From Ruminococcaceae bacterium UBA1734 (lineage in GTDB: Bacteria > Bacillota > Clostridia > Oscillospirales > Acutalibacteraceae), in assembly GCA_002315765.1 (NCBI GenBank), contig DCIE01000055.1:1-64000 (forward strand): 64,000 nucleotides of DNA, given 5' to 3'. The notes beneath the pieces were generated by a model that saw only the letters and a list, made by a program, of their open reading frames with translations, did no database searches and was not told where the DNA came from. This document shows, piece by piece, positions 27,275 to 36,449 of this stretch. Position 1 is the stretch's first letter. Every line of letters begins with the position of its first letter. The position numbers and the translations under genes were made by a program.

Positions 27275-28870
27275 ATGAAAAAAATTAAGATAAGCTTTGC
27301 AAAAAGGGCAACGGTTTGCTTTTTTCTTATTATCTGTTTGTTTTTTTGCACCGTTTTAAGGGTTGGAGATATAGCCCTTAGCAGTGAATACCTAACCATA
27401 CAGTCTAATCAAAGTTCATATCGTATAAGTATTTCCCGCCTTAGGGGAACCATATATGATTGCAATTTGTTGCCCATTACAAATAACCGGTCGGATGTTT
27501 ATATTGCGGCATCTTCGGCACCAAATACCATTATAGCTCTTTCGGAGAGCCTAAAAAAAGAAGAATATAAAGAAATTACCGAAAAGTTTAAAGAGAACAA
27601 CTTTGCGGTTTTAAAGGTGGGGGAAAGGGTAAACTGTGAAAATGTTGCCAACACCCAGGTGGTATCTACCGATAATGACAGTGCTTTGGCAAAGCACATA
27701 GTGGGATATACAGACGACTCGGGGCACGGTGTTTGCGGAATACAAAAGGCTTACGATAATATTCTTTACAGCAAAAAAACCGTAGATGCAGTATTTTCGG
27801 TTAACGGAAAGGGAGAAACACTTTACGGAATAGAGCCTGATTTTGAAAACGATTTTTCGGTTACAAATTCGGGAGTGGTTACCACCTTAGACCTTACAAT
27901 CCAAAAAGCAGTCGAGGAAGCAGGGAATAATCTAAATAAGGGTTGCATAATAATTTGTGATGCAAATGAGGGAAAAATTAAGGCTATGGTAAGCCGACCT
28001 GATTTTGACCTTAATAATCTTGCTAAGGATATAAACAACCCGAATTACCCTTTTTTAAACCGTGCTTTGTCAGCTTGTCCCGTAGGTTCGGTTTTTAAAC
28101 CATGTGTTGCCGCTGCGGCTTTGGAAAACGGCAACAAGTATTTTTGTTACGATTGCAAAGGAAAATGCAAGATAATTGACCGATACTTTTCCTGCCACGA
28201 AAAAAGCGGACACGGTGTAGTGGGGCTTAAGGATGCCTTAAGTTTTTCCTGCAACACATATTTTTATAATTTGGGAATAAACTTAGGCGGAGAAAAAATA
28301 TATAATACGGCAAAAAAATTAGGGTTCGGAAACAGTCTTAAAATCGGCAATAACATAAAAACCGATAAGGGCAATTTGACAAGCATTGAAAATCTTAAAA
28401 ACGATGCGCTTTTAGCCAACTTTTCCATAGGTCAGGGGGATATTACGGTGTCTCCTACATCTATGCTGACATTGTATTTGGCAATAGTGGGCGAGGGAAA
28501 ATACAGTTTACCCCATATAATAGAGGGAACCGTAAGCGAAAATAATTTTGTGCCCTACGATTACGGAAATAAGACAACTGTTATGGAAAAAGAAACGGCA
28601 AATTATATAAAAACGGCACTTAGAGATGTGGTTTTAAAGGGAACGGGAAAAACAGCAAACAGCGAAAATGTGGAAATATCGGGAAAAACAGCAACTGCAC
28701 AAACGGGAAAATATTATAAAAACGGTGCCGAAATCACAAATAGTTGGTTTTGCGGATTTTTTCCTTATGATAAACCCGAGTATGTAGGAATAGTTATGTC
28801 CCAGGGAGAAAGTAAGACCTCTACTGCCGAAATTTTTAAAGAAATAGCTGAAAAAATATATAATAAATAA
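27275..28870 (+). CDS. Class B penicillin-binding protein (transpeptidase)
   Basis: A 531-residue peptidoglycan transpeptidase. There is an N-terminal transmembrane segment (about residues 11-30), a short pedestal domain, then the transpeptidase domain. The active-site S272-V-F-K275, the SxN box SCN (in ALSFSCNTYFYNLG) and S469-GKTAT are all present. At about 530 residues it is a compact FtsI/SpoVD-like or PBP2-like protein without PASTA repeats. Position after mltG and U32 and among spore genes would suit a sporulation role, but vegetative elongation is equally possible. The ATG at 27275 uses a ribosome site buried in a terminator-like hairpin. Confidence 0.88.
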   Translation: MKKIKISFAKRATVCFFLIICLFFCTVLRVGDIALSSEYLTIQSNQSSYRISISRLRGTIYDCNLLPITNNRSDVYIAASSAPNTIIALSESLKKEEYKEITEKFKENNFAVLKVGERVNCENVANTQVVSTDNDSALAKHIVGYTDDSGHGVCGIQKAYDNILYSKKTVDAVFSVNGKGETLYGIEPDFENDFSVTNSGVVTTLDLTIQKAVEEAGNNLNKGCIIICDANEGKIKAMVSRPDFDLNNLAKDINNPNYPFLNRALSACPVGSVFKPCVAAAALENGNKYFCYDCKGKCKIIDRYFSCHEKSGHGVVGLKDALSFSCNTYFYNLGINLGGEKIYNTAKKLGFGNSLKIGNNIKTDKGNLTSIENLKNDALLANFSIGQGDITVSPTSMLTLYLAIVGEGKYSLPHIIEGTVSENNFVPYDYGNKTTVMEKETANYIKTALRDVVLKGTGKTANSENVEISGKTATAQTGKYYKNGAEITNSWFCGFFPYDKPEYVGIVMSQGESKTSTAEIFKEIAEKIYNK

Positions 28871-28898
28871 TTGTGCCTAAACAAAATAGTCAAGAGTC

Positions 28899-28935
28899 TT
28901 GACAGCATAGCGATATGTTGCTATAATTGTATACA
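28899..28935 (+). promoter_or_regulatory. Consensus promoter and GntR-type operator of the citrate operon
   Basis: TTGACA (28899-28904) and TATAAT (28922-28927) are 17 bases apart and match the consensus fully. TGTATACA at 28928-28935 is a perfect palindrome covering the expected start site. Its core matches the GT-N-TAC half-site layout used by FadR/FCD-type GntR proteins, and such a regulator is encoded in the operon. Confidence 0.75.
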
Positions 28936-28960
28936 GATATGCAAGAAATGAGGTAGAGAT

Positions 28961-30343
28961 ATGCTTGAATTATCAAATAAGAGTAATTTATTAGAGCAGG
29001 ATACTTATAAATATTCATTGCAGGATATAGAAAATCCTAATTTATACCGTGATTTTTATAATTACAAGGAAGTGCCGAAGGTTGCTTTTAACCATCGCCG
29101 TGTGCCTATCGGTATGCCTAAAGACATTTGGATAACCGACACTTCTTTGAGAGACGGTCAGCAGTCGGTTGAACCTTATTCGGTTGAGCAGATAGTGGAA
29201 CTTTATAAATATATGTCAAGGCTCGGCGGTCCTTACGGAATTATTCGCCAAACCGAATTTTTCGTTTACAGCAAAAAGGATAGAGAGGCTATTGCAAAAT
29301 GTCAGGAATTAGGACTTAAATTTCCTGAAATTACTACCTGGATAAGAGCCAACAAGGAAGATTTTAAGCTTGTTAAAGATTTAGGGATAAGGGAAACGGG
29401 AATTTTGGTTTCCTGTAGTGATTATCATATTTTTAAGAAGCTGAAAATGACAAGAAAACAGGCAATGGATATGTATTTAGCCTCGGTTGCACAGGCGTTT
29501 GAAGCAGGTGTAATGCCCAGATGTCATCTTGAGGATATTACAAGGGCTGATTTTTACGGATTTGTAGTACCCTTTGTAAACGAACTAATGAAGATGTCAA
29601 GAGATGCGGGAATTCCGGTTAGAATAAGGGCTTGTGATACTATGGGATACGGAGTACCCTATCCCGAGGTTGCCTTGCCGAGAAGTGTTCCGGGAATTAT
29701 TTACGGATTACAGCAGTATTCCGATGTTCCGAGCGAAATGCTTGAGTGGCACGGACATAACGATTTTTATAAAGCCGTTGCCAATGCTTCAACTGCGTGG
29801 CTTTACGGTGCTTCTGCGGTAAACTGTTCTTTGTTGGGAATAGGGGAACGCACGGGAAATGTTCCTCTTGAAGCAATGGTTATGGAGTATGCATCACTCA
29901 GAGGTTCATTTGACGGAATGGAGCCTACGGTAATAACCGAAATAGCCGAATATTTTAAAAGGGAAATCGGCTATAAAATTCCGCCGATGACACCTTTTGT
30001 GGGTAAGAATTTTAATGTTACACGAGCCGGAATACACGCTGACGGACTTTTAAAAGACCAAGAAATTTACAACATTTTCGATACCGAAAAAATCCTTGAC
30101 AGACCTGCTTCGGTAATGCTGGGTAAGACTTCCGGACTTGCGGGAATTGCCTATTGGATAAATCAAAATTATAAACTGTCAGGCAAAATGGAAGTGGATA
30201 AGAAAAGCGGTTTGGTTGTAAAGCTAAAGGAATGGATAGACAAAGAGTACGAGGGCGGAAGACAAACAACCCTTTCTTCTTCCGAGATTGAAACCAAGAT
30301 AGAAGAATTTTCAGGCGGATTGCTTAAAGGAGGACTTTCATAA
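28961..30343 (+). CDS. Re-citrate synthase (2-isopropylmalate synthase-like)
   Basis: A 460-residue DRE-TIM metallolyase. DTSLRDGQQS near residue 60 supplies the metal-binding Asp, and EWHGHNDF with NCSLLGIGERTGNVPLEA the other ligands and acyl-CoA site. The long N-terminal extension (YRDFYNYKEVPKVAFNHRRVP) resembles the Re-citrate synthase of Clostridium kluyveri rather than LeuA. The genes behind it (aconitase, isocitrate dehydrogenase) complete the path oxaloacetate + acetyl-CoA to 2-oxoglutarate, which supports citrate as product. Homocitrate or isopropylmalate synthesis is less likely, as no other lys or leu gene is present. Confidence 0.82.
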   Translation: MLELSNKSNLLEQDTYKYSLQDIENPNLYRDFYNYKEVPKVAFNHRRVPIGMPKDIWITDTSLRDGQQSVEPYSVEQIVELYKYMSRLGGPYGIIRQTEFFVYSKKDREAIAKCQELGLKFPEITTWIRANKEDFKLVKDLGIRETGILVSCSDYHIFKKLKMTRKQAMDMYLASVAQAFEAGVMPRCHLEDITRADFYGFVVPFVNELMKMSRDAGIPVRIRACDTMGYGVPYPEVALPRSVPGIIYGLQQYSDVPSEMLEWHGHNDFYKAVANASTAWLYGASAVNCSLLGIGERTGNVPLEAMVMEYASLRGSFDGMEPTVITEIAEYFKREIGYKIPPMTPFVGKNFNVTRAGIHADGLLKDQEIYNIFDTEKILDRPASVMLGKTSGLAGIAYWINQNYKLSGKMEVDKKSGLVVKLKEWIDKEYEGGRQTTLSSSEIETKIEEFSGGLLKGGLS

Positions 30344-30981
30344 TGGAACATAAAACCATATCTTTGGCAGACCAGGTTTTTGAACATATTGAAAACGATA
30401 TTCTTAGCGGTAATTATAAGAGAGGCGATATTTTAACCGAATCAAAATTAAGTACCATGCTTGGTGTAAGTCGCACTCCCATAAGGGAGGCACTCCGCCG
30501 ACTTGAGCAGGAGCATCTTATTGAAGAAACGGGAAAAGGTGCCATTGTAATCGGTATTACCGAAAACGACCTTGAGGATATTTTTCTTATAAGAACAAAA
30601 TTGGAAGGACTTGTTTGTAGAATTGTTGCGGAAAACCGTACCGAAGAGCAACTTGCCCAACTTAAGGAAACTGTTGAGCTTCAGGAATTTTATCTTAATA
30701 AGCAGGACCCCGACAGAATAAAACTGATGGACAATAAATTCCACGAGCTTATTTATAAATTCAGCGGAAGAAATATTTTTACCGAGATTTTGATACCTTT
30801 ACACAAAAAAGTGCAAAAGTACAGAAGGGCTTCGATAACAAACAAAAGTCGGGCAGATGCATCGGTGGCAGAGCATAAGGCAATTTTAGAAGCCATAAGC
30901 GAAAAAGACAGCCAAAAGGCGTATGAACTTTCCGTAAAACATATTGAAAATGCCTACAACAATATCAAAGGAGTAAAGTAA
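30343..30981 (+). CDS. GntR/FCD-family regulator of the citrate operon
   Basis: A 212-residue GntR protein. The N-terminal winged HTH (LADQVFEHIENDILSGNYKRGDILTESKLSTMLGVSRTPIREALRRLEQEHLIE) is followed by an all-helical FCD ligand domain (DLEDIFLIRTKLEGLVCRI...HELIYKFSGRNIF...SVAEHKAILEAI). FCD regulators bind small carboxylates. The start codon overlaps the synthase stop by one base and the end overlaps the aconitase start, so it is made with the enzymes and likely autoregulates through TGTATACA at 28928. Confidence 0.88.
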   Translation: MEHKTISLADQVFEHIENDILSGNYKRGDILTESKLSTMLGVSRTPIREALRRLEQEHLIEETGKGAIVIGITENDLEDIFLIRTKLEGLVCRIVAENRTEEQLAQLKETVELQEFYLNKQDPDRIKLMDNKFHELIYKFSGRNIFTEILIPLHKKVQKYRRASITNKSRADASVAEHKAILEAISEKDSQKAYELSVKHIENAYNNIKGVK

Positions 30982-32906
30982 TGGGACTTACAATAGCACA
31001 AAAGATTATTAAAGAACACTTAATAAGCGGAGATATGGAAGTAGGTAGCGAAATAGCCCTTAAAATAGACCAGACTCTTACGCAAGACGCCACCGGTACA
31101 ATGGCATATCTTGAGTTTGAAACAATGGGACTTAAAAGGGTAAAAACCGAAAAAAGCGTTGCATACATAGACCATAATACTCTTCAATCGGGATTTGAAA
31201 ATGCCGATGACCATAGATATATTCAGTCGGTTGCCGAGAAGCACGGTATTTATTTTTCCCGTCCGGGAAACGGTATTTGCCATCAGGTTCATCTTGAACG
31301 CTTCGGAATACCCGGCAAAACCTTAATAGGCTCTGACAGTCATACCCCTACAGGCGGCGGTATCGGTATGCTTGCTATGGGTGCCGGTGGACTTGATGTT
31401 GCTGTTGCCATGGGAGGCGGTGCATATTATATCACAATGCCTAAAATGTATAAAGTAAATCTGACAGGAAGGCTAAAACCCTTTGTTTCGGCAAAGGATA
31501 TCAGTCTTGAAATACTCCGTATTCTTTCGGTTAAGGGCGGAGTCGGTGCCATAATTGAATGGGGCGGAGAAGGCATTAAAACTCTATCCGTACCTGAAAG
31601 GGCAACAATAACAAATATGGGAACCGAGCTTGGTTGTACAACCTCTATTTTTCCGTCAGATGAAATCACAAGAGAATTTCTTAAATCTCAGGGAAGAGAA
31701 GAAGATTTTGTTGCAATTTCCGGCGACAGCGATGCAAAATACGATAAAATCATCGAAATAAATCTTGATGAATTAGAACCGCTTATTGCCTGTCCCCATA
31801 GTCCTGACAATGTGGTTACGGTGGCTTCGTTAAAGGGAACAAAGGTTGACCAGGTTTGTATAGGCTCTTGTACCAACTCTTCCCTTTTGGATATGCTGAA
31901 GGTTGCCGCCCTTTTAAAGGGAAAGACAATTAAACCGTCGGTCAGCCTTTCGGTTTCTCCCGGCTCAAAGCAGGTGCTTACAATGCTTTCGGACAGTGGA
32001 GCATTAAGTCATATTTTAGCCTCAGGCGCAAGACTTCTTGAATGTGCCTGCGGACCTTGTATCGGAATGGGCTTTTCTCCTAATTCCAAGGGTGTTTCTC
32101 TGCGTACATTTAACCGTAATTTTGAGGGTAGAAGCGGTACCGCCGATGCGGGTGTATATCTTGTATCTCCGGAAACCGCCGTTGCTGCTGCTTTAACAGG
32201 CGAAATTACCGACCCGAGACTATTGGGAGAAATGCCGAAAATAGAAATGCCCTCAAGCTTTAAGATAAACGACACTGCCGTTTTAGACCCCGAAATTGAA
32301 GAAAAAGCACAAGCTGTTTCTATACTCAGAGGCCCGAATATTAAGCCTTTCCCCACTTCAAAGGCGGTGCTTGATACTTTAGAAGCCGAAATCTCTTTAA
32401 AGGTAGGAGATAATATTACCACCGACCACATTATGCCGGCAGGTGCAAAAATTTTGCCCTACCGTTCCAATATACCTCATTTATCACAGTTTTGTTTCGG
32501 AGTATGCGACAAGACTTTTCCCGAAAGAGCAAAGGCATTAGGCGAGAGCATTGTTGTGGGCGGAATAAATTACGGACAAGGCTCTTCAAGAGAACACGCC
32601 GCTTTGGTTCCTATGTATTTAGGTGTTCGTGCAGTTATTACCAAAAGCTTTGCGAGAATACATATAGCCAATTTAATAAACGCCGGAATTATGCCCCTTA
32701 CTTTCGAAAATCAAGATGATTACGAAAAACTCAGTCAAGGGGACAAGTTGTCAATAAAGGATATTTATAAAGGTATGGACAGTGGCTCTGTAATGCTTAA
32801 AGACGAAACAAACGGTGAAGAAATTAAACTTATTTGCAACTTTACCGAAAGACAAAAAAGCATATTAAAGGCCGGTGGACTTTTAGCCTTTACAAAGGAG
32901 AATTAG
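30981..32906 (+). CDS. acn: Aconitate hydratase
   Basis: A 641-residue 4Fe-4S aconitase interconverting citrate and isocitrate. Cluster cysteines are C293 (CIGSCTN) and C357/C360 (in CACGPCIGMG). LIGSDSHTPTGGGIGMLAMGAGGLDVA and NYGQGSSREHAAL are the substrate and swivel-domain motifs. At about 640 residues it is the shorter monomeric type common in anaerobes rather than the 900-residue AcnA. It is translationally linked to the GntR gene. Confidence 0.92.
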   Translation: MGLTIAQKIIKEHLISGDMEVGSEIALKIDQTLTQDATGTMAYLEFETMGLKRVKTEKSVAYIDHNTLQSGFENADDHRYIQSVAEKHGIYFSRPGNGICHQVHLERFGIPGKTLIGSDSHTPTGGGIGMLAMGAGGLDVAVAMGGGAYYITMPKMYKVNLTGRLKPFVSAKDISLEILRILSVKGGVGAIIEWGGEGIKTLSVPERATITNMGTELGCTTSIFPSDEITREFLKSQGREEDFVAISGDSDAKYDKIIEINLDELEPLIACPHSPDNVVTVASLKGTKVDQVCIGSCTNSSLLDMLKVAALLKGKTIKPSVSLSVSPGSKQVLTMLSDSGALSHILASGARLLECACGPCIGMGFSPNSKGVSLRTFNRNFEGRSGTADAGVYLVSPETAVAAALTGEITDPRLLGEMPKIEMPSSFKINDTAVLDPEIEEKAQAVSILRGPNIKPFPTSKAVLDTLEAEISLKVGDNITTDHIMPAGAKILPYRSNIPHLSQFCFGVCDKTFPERAKALGESIVVGGINYGQGSSREHAALVPMYLGVRAVITKSFARIHIANLINAGIMPLTFENQDDYEKLSQGDKLSIKDIYKGMDSGSVMLKDETNGEEIKLICNFTERQKSILKAGGLLAFTKEN

Positions 32907-32907
32907 T

Positions 32908-34056
32908 GTGGAAAAATATATTGATAATGCGGTGGAGCAGTTTAGAGAACTGTTAACACAGCAAATTGCCCGACAACAAAAAATGGAAAAAGAAAGAGAG
33001 GTTACCGACTTTTCGGCTCTTAAAAAAATCGTAATCGGAATTTGTACGGGAGATGGAATAGGTCCTATTATTTCTGCCGAGTCCAATAGACTTATAAAAA
33101 TTTTGCTTAAGGATGAGATTGAGTCGGGTAGGGTGGAAATTAAGGTTATCGAAGGCCTTACAATAGAAAACCGAATAGCAAAAAACAAGGCCATTCCCGA
33201 TGATGTTTTAGAAGAAATTAAGAAATGTAATGTAATTCTAAAGGCTCCTACAACAACCCTTAAAGGCGGAACTCTTGAAAGCGCCAATGTGGCTATGAGG
33301 CGAGAACTTGACCTTTATGCAAATGTTCGTCCTGTTTGCCTTCCCGAAGAGAATATTGATTGGACATTCTTTAGAGAAAATACCGAGGGAGAATATGTTT
33401 TAGGCTCAAAGGGCGTGGAAATCCCCGATACCTTGGCTTTTGATTTCAAGGTTACCACAAACGCCGGTACAAAGAGAATTGCCCGTGCGGCGTTTGAGTA
33501 TGCGAAAAACAACGGAAAAACCAAGGTTGCTATTGTAACAAAGGCAAATATAATGAAAAAAACCGATGGAAAATTTTCCGAGATTTGCCACGAGGTAGCA
33601 AAGGATTATCCCGATATTACGGCTGACGAATGGTATATTGATATTATGACGGCAAACCTTGTAAACACAAAAATACGGAGTGATTTTCAAGTTTTCCTGA
33701 TGCCTAATCTTTACGGCGATATAATAACCGATGAGGCGGCACAAATCCAAGGTGGTGTGGGAACTGCCGGAAGTGCAAATATCGGCGATAAATATGCTAT
33801 GTTTGAGCCTATTCACGGCTCGGCCCCCAGAATGATTGAGCAGGGAATAGGAAATTATGCCAACCCTACAAGTATTTTTAAGGCAACCGAAATGATGCTT
33901 AACCATATAGGGTTTAAAAATCAGGCAAATAGACTTAATAAGGCGCTGAGTATATGCACCGAAACCGAGAAAAAGGTTATTGTTACAGGTGATACTGACG
34001 GTGCGACCTGTAAAGAGTTTTCCGATTATCTAATGGAAACCATTGAAAAATTATAA
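32908..34056 (+). CDS. icd: Isocitrate dehydrogenase, isocitrate/isopropylmalate family
   Basis: A 382-residue beta-decarboxylating dehydrogenase. ICTGDGIGPII at residues 45-55, FFRENTEGEYVLGSKG, NLYGDIITDEAAQIQGGVGTAGSANIG and FEPIHGSAP are the family motifs. Operon position after citrate synthase and aconitase fixes isocitrate as the likely substrate, giving 2-oxoglutarate for glutamate synthesis. Cofactor preference is not decided here. The start is GTG 32908, one base past the aconitase stop, with AAAGGAG 7 bases upstream. The first 40 residues form a charged helix not usual in the family. Confidence 0.87.
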   Translation: MEKYIDNAVEQFRELLTQQIARQQKMEKEREVTDFSALKKIVIGICTGDGIGPIISAESNRLIKILLKDEIESGRVEIKVIEGLTIENRIAKNKAIPDDVLEEIKKCNVILKAPTTTLKGGTLESANVAMRRELDLYANVRPVCLPEENIDWTFFRENTEGEYVLGSKGVEIPDTLAFDFKVTTNAGTKRIARAAFEYAKNNGKTKVAIVTKANIMKKTDGKFSEICHEVAKDYPDITADEWYIDIMTANLVNTKIRSDFQVFLMPNLYGDIITDEAAQIQGGVGTAGSANIGDKYAMFEPIHGSAPRMIEQGIGNYANPTSIFKATEMMLNHIGFKNQANRLNKALSICTETEKKVIVTGDTDGATCKEFSDYLMETIEKL

Positions 34057-34067
34057 TATATAAGGAG

Positions 34068-34107
34068 AAAAAAGACGGATTTTCCAAATTGAGAAATCCG
34101 TCTTTTG
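34068..34107 (+). terminator. Terminator of the citrate operon
   Basis: AAAGACGGATTT (34071-34082) pairs with AAATCCGTCTTTT (34094-34106), followed by GTTATATTTTG. A strong Rho-independent hairpin. Confidence 0.8.
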
Positions 34108-34166
34108 TTATATTTTGTGTTTTTGCTGACGCAAAACCGTCCTGTTCGAATCTTGCGCACAGAAAG

Positions 34167-34207
34167 CAAAAAAATACAAGCCATGCACAAGGCATAACTT
34201 GTATTTT
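34167..34207 (-). terminator. Terminator of tRNA-Arg
   Basis: On the minus strand the tRNA 3' end is followed at once by AAATACAAG paired with CTTGTATTT and a T-run. Inner ATGC/GCAT bases extend the stem. Confidence 0.8.
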
Positions 34208-34284
34208 TGGCGCGCCGGAGAAGATTCGAACTCCCGACCTTCTGGTCCGTAGCCAGACGCTCTATCCAGCTGAGCTACCGGCGC
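34208..34284 (-). tRNA. tRNA-Arg (anticodon ACG)
   Basis: A complete 77-base cloverleaf on the minus strand. The acceptor stem is GCGCCGG/CCGGCGC with encoded CCA at 34208-34210. The D-arm is AGCTCAGCTGGATAGAGC, the anticodon loop CTACGGA (anticodon ACG, read as inosine-CG) closed by TCTGG/CCAGA, and the T-loop GTTCGAATC. It reads CGU/CGC/CGA arginine codons. Confidence 0.97.
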
Positions 34285-34292
34285 AAACATAC

Positions 34293-34344
34293 GGCGGTTT
34301 TTTGACCGCCATAGTATTCTATCACAACTTAAAGAAAAATGCAA
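34293..34344 (-). promoter_or_regulatory. Promoter and leader hairpin of tRNA-Arg
   Basis: On the minus strand TTGCAT (34344-34339) and TAGAAT (34321-34316) are 17 bases apart. The short leader that follows carries GGCGGT/ACCGCC (34310-34305, 34298-34293), a hairpin just before the mature tRNA that could aid RNase P processing. It shows the tRNA has its own promoter and does not depend on the ykvI-like gene upstream. Confidence 0.65.
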
Positions 34345-34376
34345 TAGTAAATTTTAAAAAATTTTTAATTTGGGAT

Positions 34377-35498
34377 TTATTCAGAGACTTTTTTGCTCAT
34401 TCTTGTCTTTATATCATAGATAATCATAAAGAAGATAAGCACAAAACCTAAGTATCCGTTAATTCCGTAAATAATATTTACAAGCCACTTATAAGGCACA
34501 AAAATAGATATTAAGCAACCTGATAAACCAAGGGCAACAGTAATGATTTTATACTTTGAAGTGCCCTCGGAGGATACCTTTCTAACGCTTGTCCAAAGAA
34601 GCGGCACAGCCGATGTATAAATTCCCGCACAAACGATAACAGCAAATATTTGGGCAAGTAAAGGAGAAATTCTTTGAGCAAGGGCAAGAGCCGGAATATC
34701 GGCAGATGCCGAAACATCAATATTTCCGATTAAAGCAAGACAGCAAAGGGTTGAAGCGCCGAAAATAAAGAGTGCCGAAATTCCCATTCCGGAATTAACT
34801 TCCTTTAGCTTGTTTTTTGCGCCAAGCTCTGCCAAGAATGCGGCAAACCATAAAATTACAAATCCGCCGTATGAAAATCCCGATAAAAACGGATTTCCGC
34901 CACCTACCTGCTTCATAGTGTCGGCATATTTTCCCGAATCGACAAGCTCAATATTCGTTCCGAGATTGGAAAATCCTTTAACCGAGGAAATAACCGAAAC
35001 CACCAAAATAAGAGCAATAATAACAGGTCCTATTTTTGAAAGAGCACCCACAATTCCGTCAAGACCGAAAACAACCGTGGCGACAACCAAAACAGTAAGT
35101 AAAACAGCCCCTAACCATTCGGGCAATCCCCATTGTTCCTTAACTGTTGATGAAGCACCGCCGCACATAACTATAAAACTAAGGTAGCAAAAAACCGCCG
35201 AGAACCAATCGAAAAACACGGAACCCACTTTTCCGAAAGATTTGCCGAAAATCCCGCAATAACTTCCGTAAATTTCCCCGCCTCTTTCTACTGAAAGTCT
35301 ATTTCCGTTGGTGGCAAAAGAAATGTTAGTGTAAACATAAATTGCGGCTGCAACCAAAATCACAACCCAAAAAAGTGAGCCGTAGGAGGCTTCATACTGC
35401 ACAACCTCCTGCATGGTGGCAAAACCGGCACCGATATAAAAAGAAATACAAGCGCCGCAAATTGCGATAATTCTTAAAATTTTAAACTTTGAATTCAT
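34377..35498 (-). CDS. YkvI-family membrane transporter
   Basis: A 373-residue protein with about ten transmembrane segments and an APC-like start, ICGACISFYIGAGFATMQEVVQY, where the GAGFA stretch resembles the unwound helix 1 of LeuT-fold carriers. YkvI/COG3949 proteins have no settled substrate. It is the last gene of the Phe T-box transcript, 12 bases after the AEC gene, so phenylalanine or another aromatic amino acid is a reasonable guess. Confidence 0.78.
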   Translation of the reverse strand: MNSKFKILRIIAICGACISFYIGAGFATMQEVVQYEASYGSLFWVVILVAAAIYVYTNISFATNGNRLSVERGGEIYGSYCGIFGKSFGKVGSVFFDWFSAVFCYLSFIVMCGGASSTVKEQWGLPEWLGAVLLTVLVVATVVFGLDGIVGALSKIGPVIIALILVVSVISSVKGFSNLGTNIELVDSGKYADTMKQVGGGNPFLSGFSYGGFVILWFAAFLAELGAKNKLKEVNSGMGISALFIFGASTLCCLALIGNIDVSASADIPALALAQRISPLLAQIFAVIVCAGIYTSAVPLLWTSVRKVSSEGTSKYKIITVALGLSGCLISIFVPYKWLVNIIYGINGYLGFVLIFFMIIYDIKTRMSKKVSE

Positions 35499-35510
35499 AT
35501 TGTACTCCTT

Positions 35511-36449
35511 TTAAGCTATTTGTTGTGCTATTGTGATAATAACCGGCATTGAAATCAAGGAAAGCAAGGTTGAAAGCGACACCGAGTTTACCGCCAAATC
35601 GGTATTTTGCTTAAATTTATAAGAAAAAATAGCGGTATATGCGGCAGCAGGTGAACAAGCACTTATGGCTGTGGAAACCAGCAAATTTCCCCGAAATCCC
35701 GGAAAATACATCCCAAGCAAATAAACAATGCCCAATGCGATAATGGGTAAGATGAAAATTCTCGCAACACAGCAGTAAAGACATCTAAAGTCCTTTAATG
35801 CCGCTTTGAAATCCAGTTTTGCCAAGTGATAGCCGATTATAAGCATTGGCAGAGGTGTATTAAGTGCCGCAAAATATTCAATCGGCATAATAACAGGCTT
35901 ATATACGGGAATTTTAAAGAAAAATATTACAACACCTATCAAAAGGCTTAAAATCCCGGGATTTAGAATAACCTTTTTTACCGACATATTCTTTCTGTCG
36001 CCACTCATCAGCGTAATACCGTAAGTCCAGGAAAAAAGATTGAATATGGCAATAAAAGATGCACCGTATAATAGCCCTTCACTGCCTAAAATTGCCTCTT
36101 GAATAGGCAAAGACATAAATCCGCAATTACCGAAAACGGCGGCAAATCGGAGAACCCGTCTTCTGGAGTCCTCCTTGTCCCTGAACATCACCGTTGCAAG
36201 AAGAATAAAGATGATATGAACGATAGATGCCGATAAAAAACTCAGCAAAAGACCTTTTATTGTTTTTTCGCTGTACTGCGTGTTGACAAATGATTTAACA
36301 ATAACACAAGGGGTTACGAGATACAAAACTATGTTTGTTATCGATTTTGTGCCAAGCTTTGTAAGAATGTGCTTTTTAGTGAAAAACACACCTACAAAAA
36401 TCAGAATAAACAGCACAACCACTTGTAATAAAACCGTTTTAAATATCAT
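35511..36449 (-). CDS. AEC-family transporter
   Basis: A 312-residue auxin-efflux-carrier-type protein with two five-helix halves. LQVVVLFILIFVGVFFTKKHILT opens the first half, and NPGILSLLIGVVIFFFKI with PLPMLIIGYHLAK the second. AEC proteins export or import small organic anions and amino-acid-like molecules. The ATG overlaps the pheT stop by one base (TAATG), a tight translational link that puts it under the Phe T-box. Confidence 0.82.
   Translation of the reverse strand: MIFKTVLLQVVVLFILIFVGVFFTKKHILTKLGTKSITNIVLYLVTPCVIVKSFVNTQYSEKTIKGLLLSFLSASIVHIIFILLATVMFRDKEDSRRRVLRFAAVFGNCGFMSLPIQEAILGSEGLLYGASFIAIFNLFSWTYGITLMSGDRKNMSVKKVILNPGILSLLIGVVIFFFKIPVYKPVIMPIEYFAALNTPLPMLIIGYHLAKLDFKAALKDFRCLYCCVARIFILPIIALGIVYLLGMYFPGFRGNLLVSTAISACSPAAAYTAIFSYKFKQNTDLAVNSVSLSTLLSLISMPVIITIAQQIA

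Noticed and set aside
28961..30343. Label as 2-isopropylmalate synthase (leuA)
   Set aside because: No leuB/C/D partners specific to leucine are present. The operon carries aconitase and isocitrate dehydrogenase, and the N-terminal region fits Re-citrate synthase better.
33406..33906. Open frame of 166 codons on the minus strand
   Set aside because: It is antisense to the isocitrate dehydrogenase core and has no recognisable domain or ribosome site.
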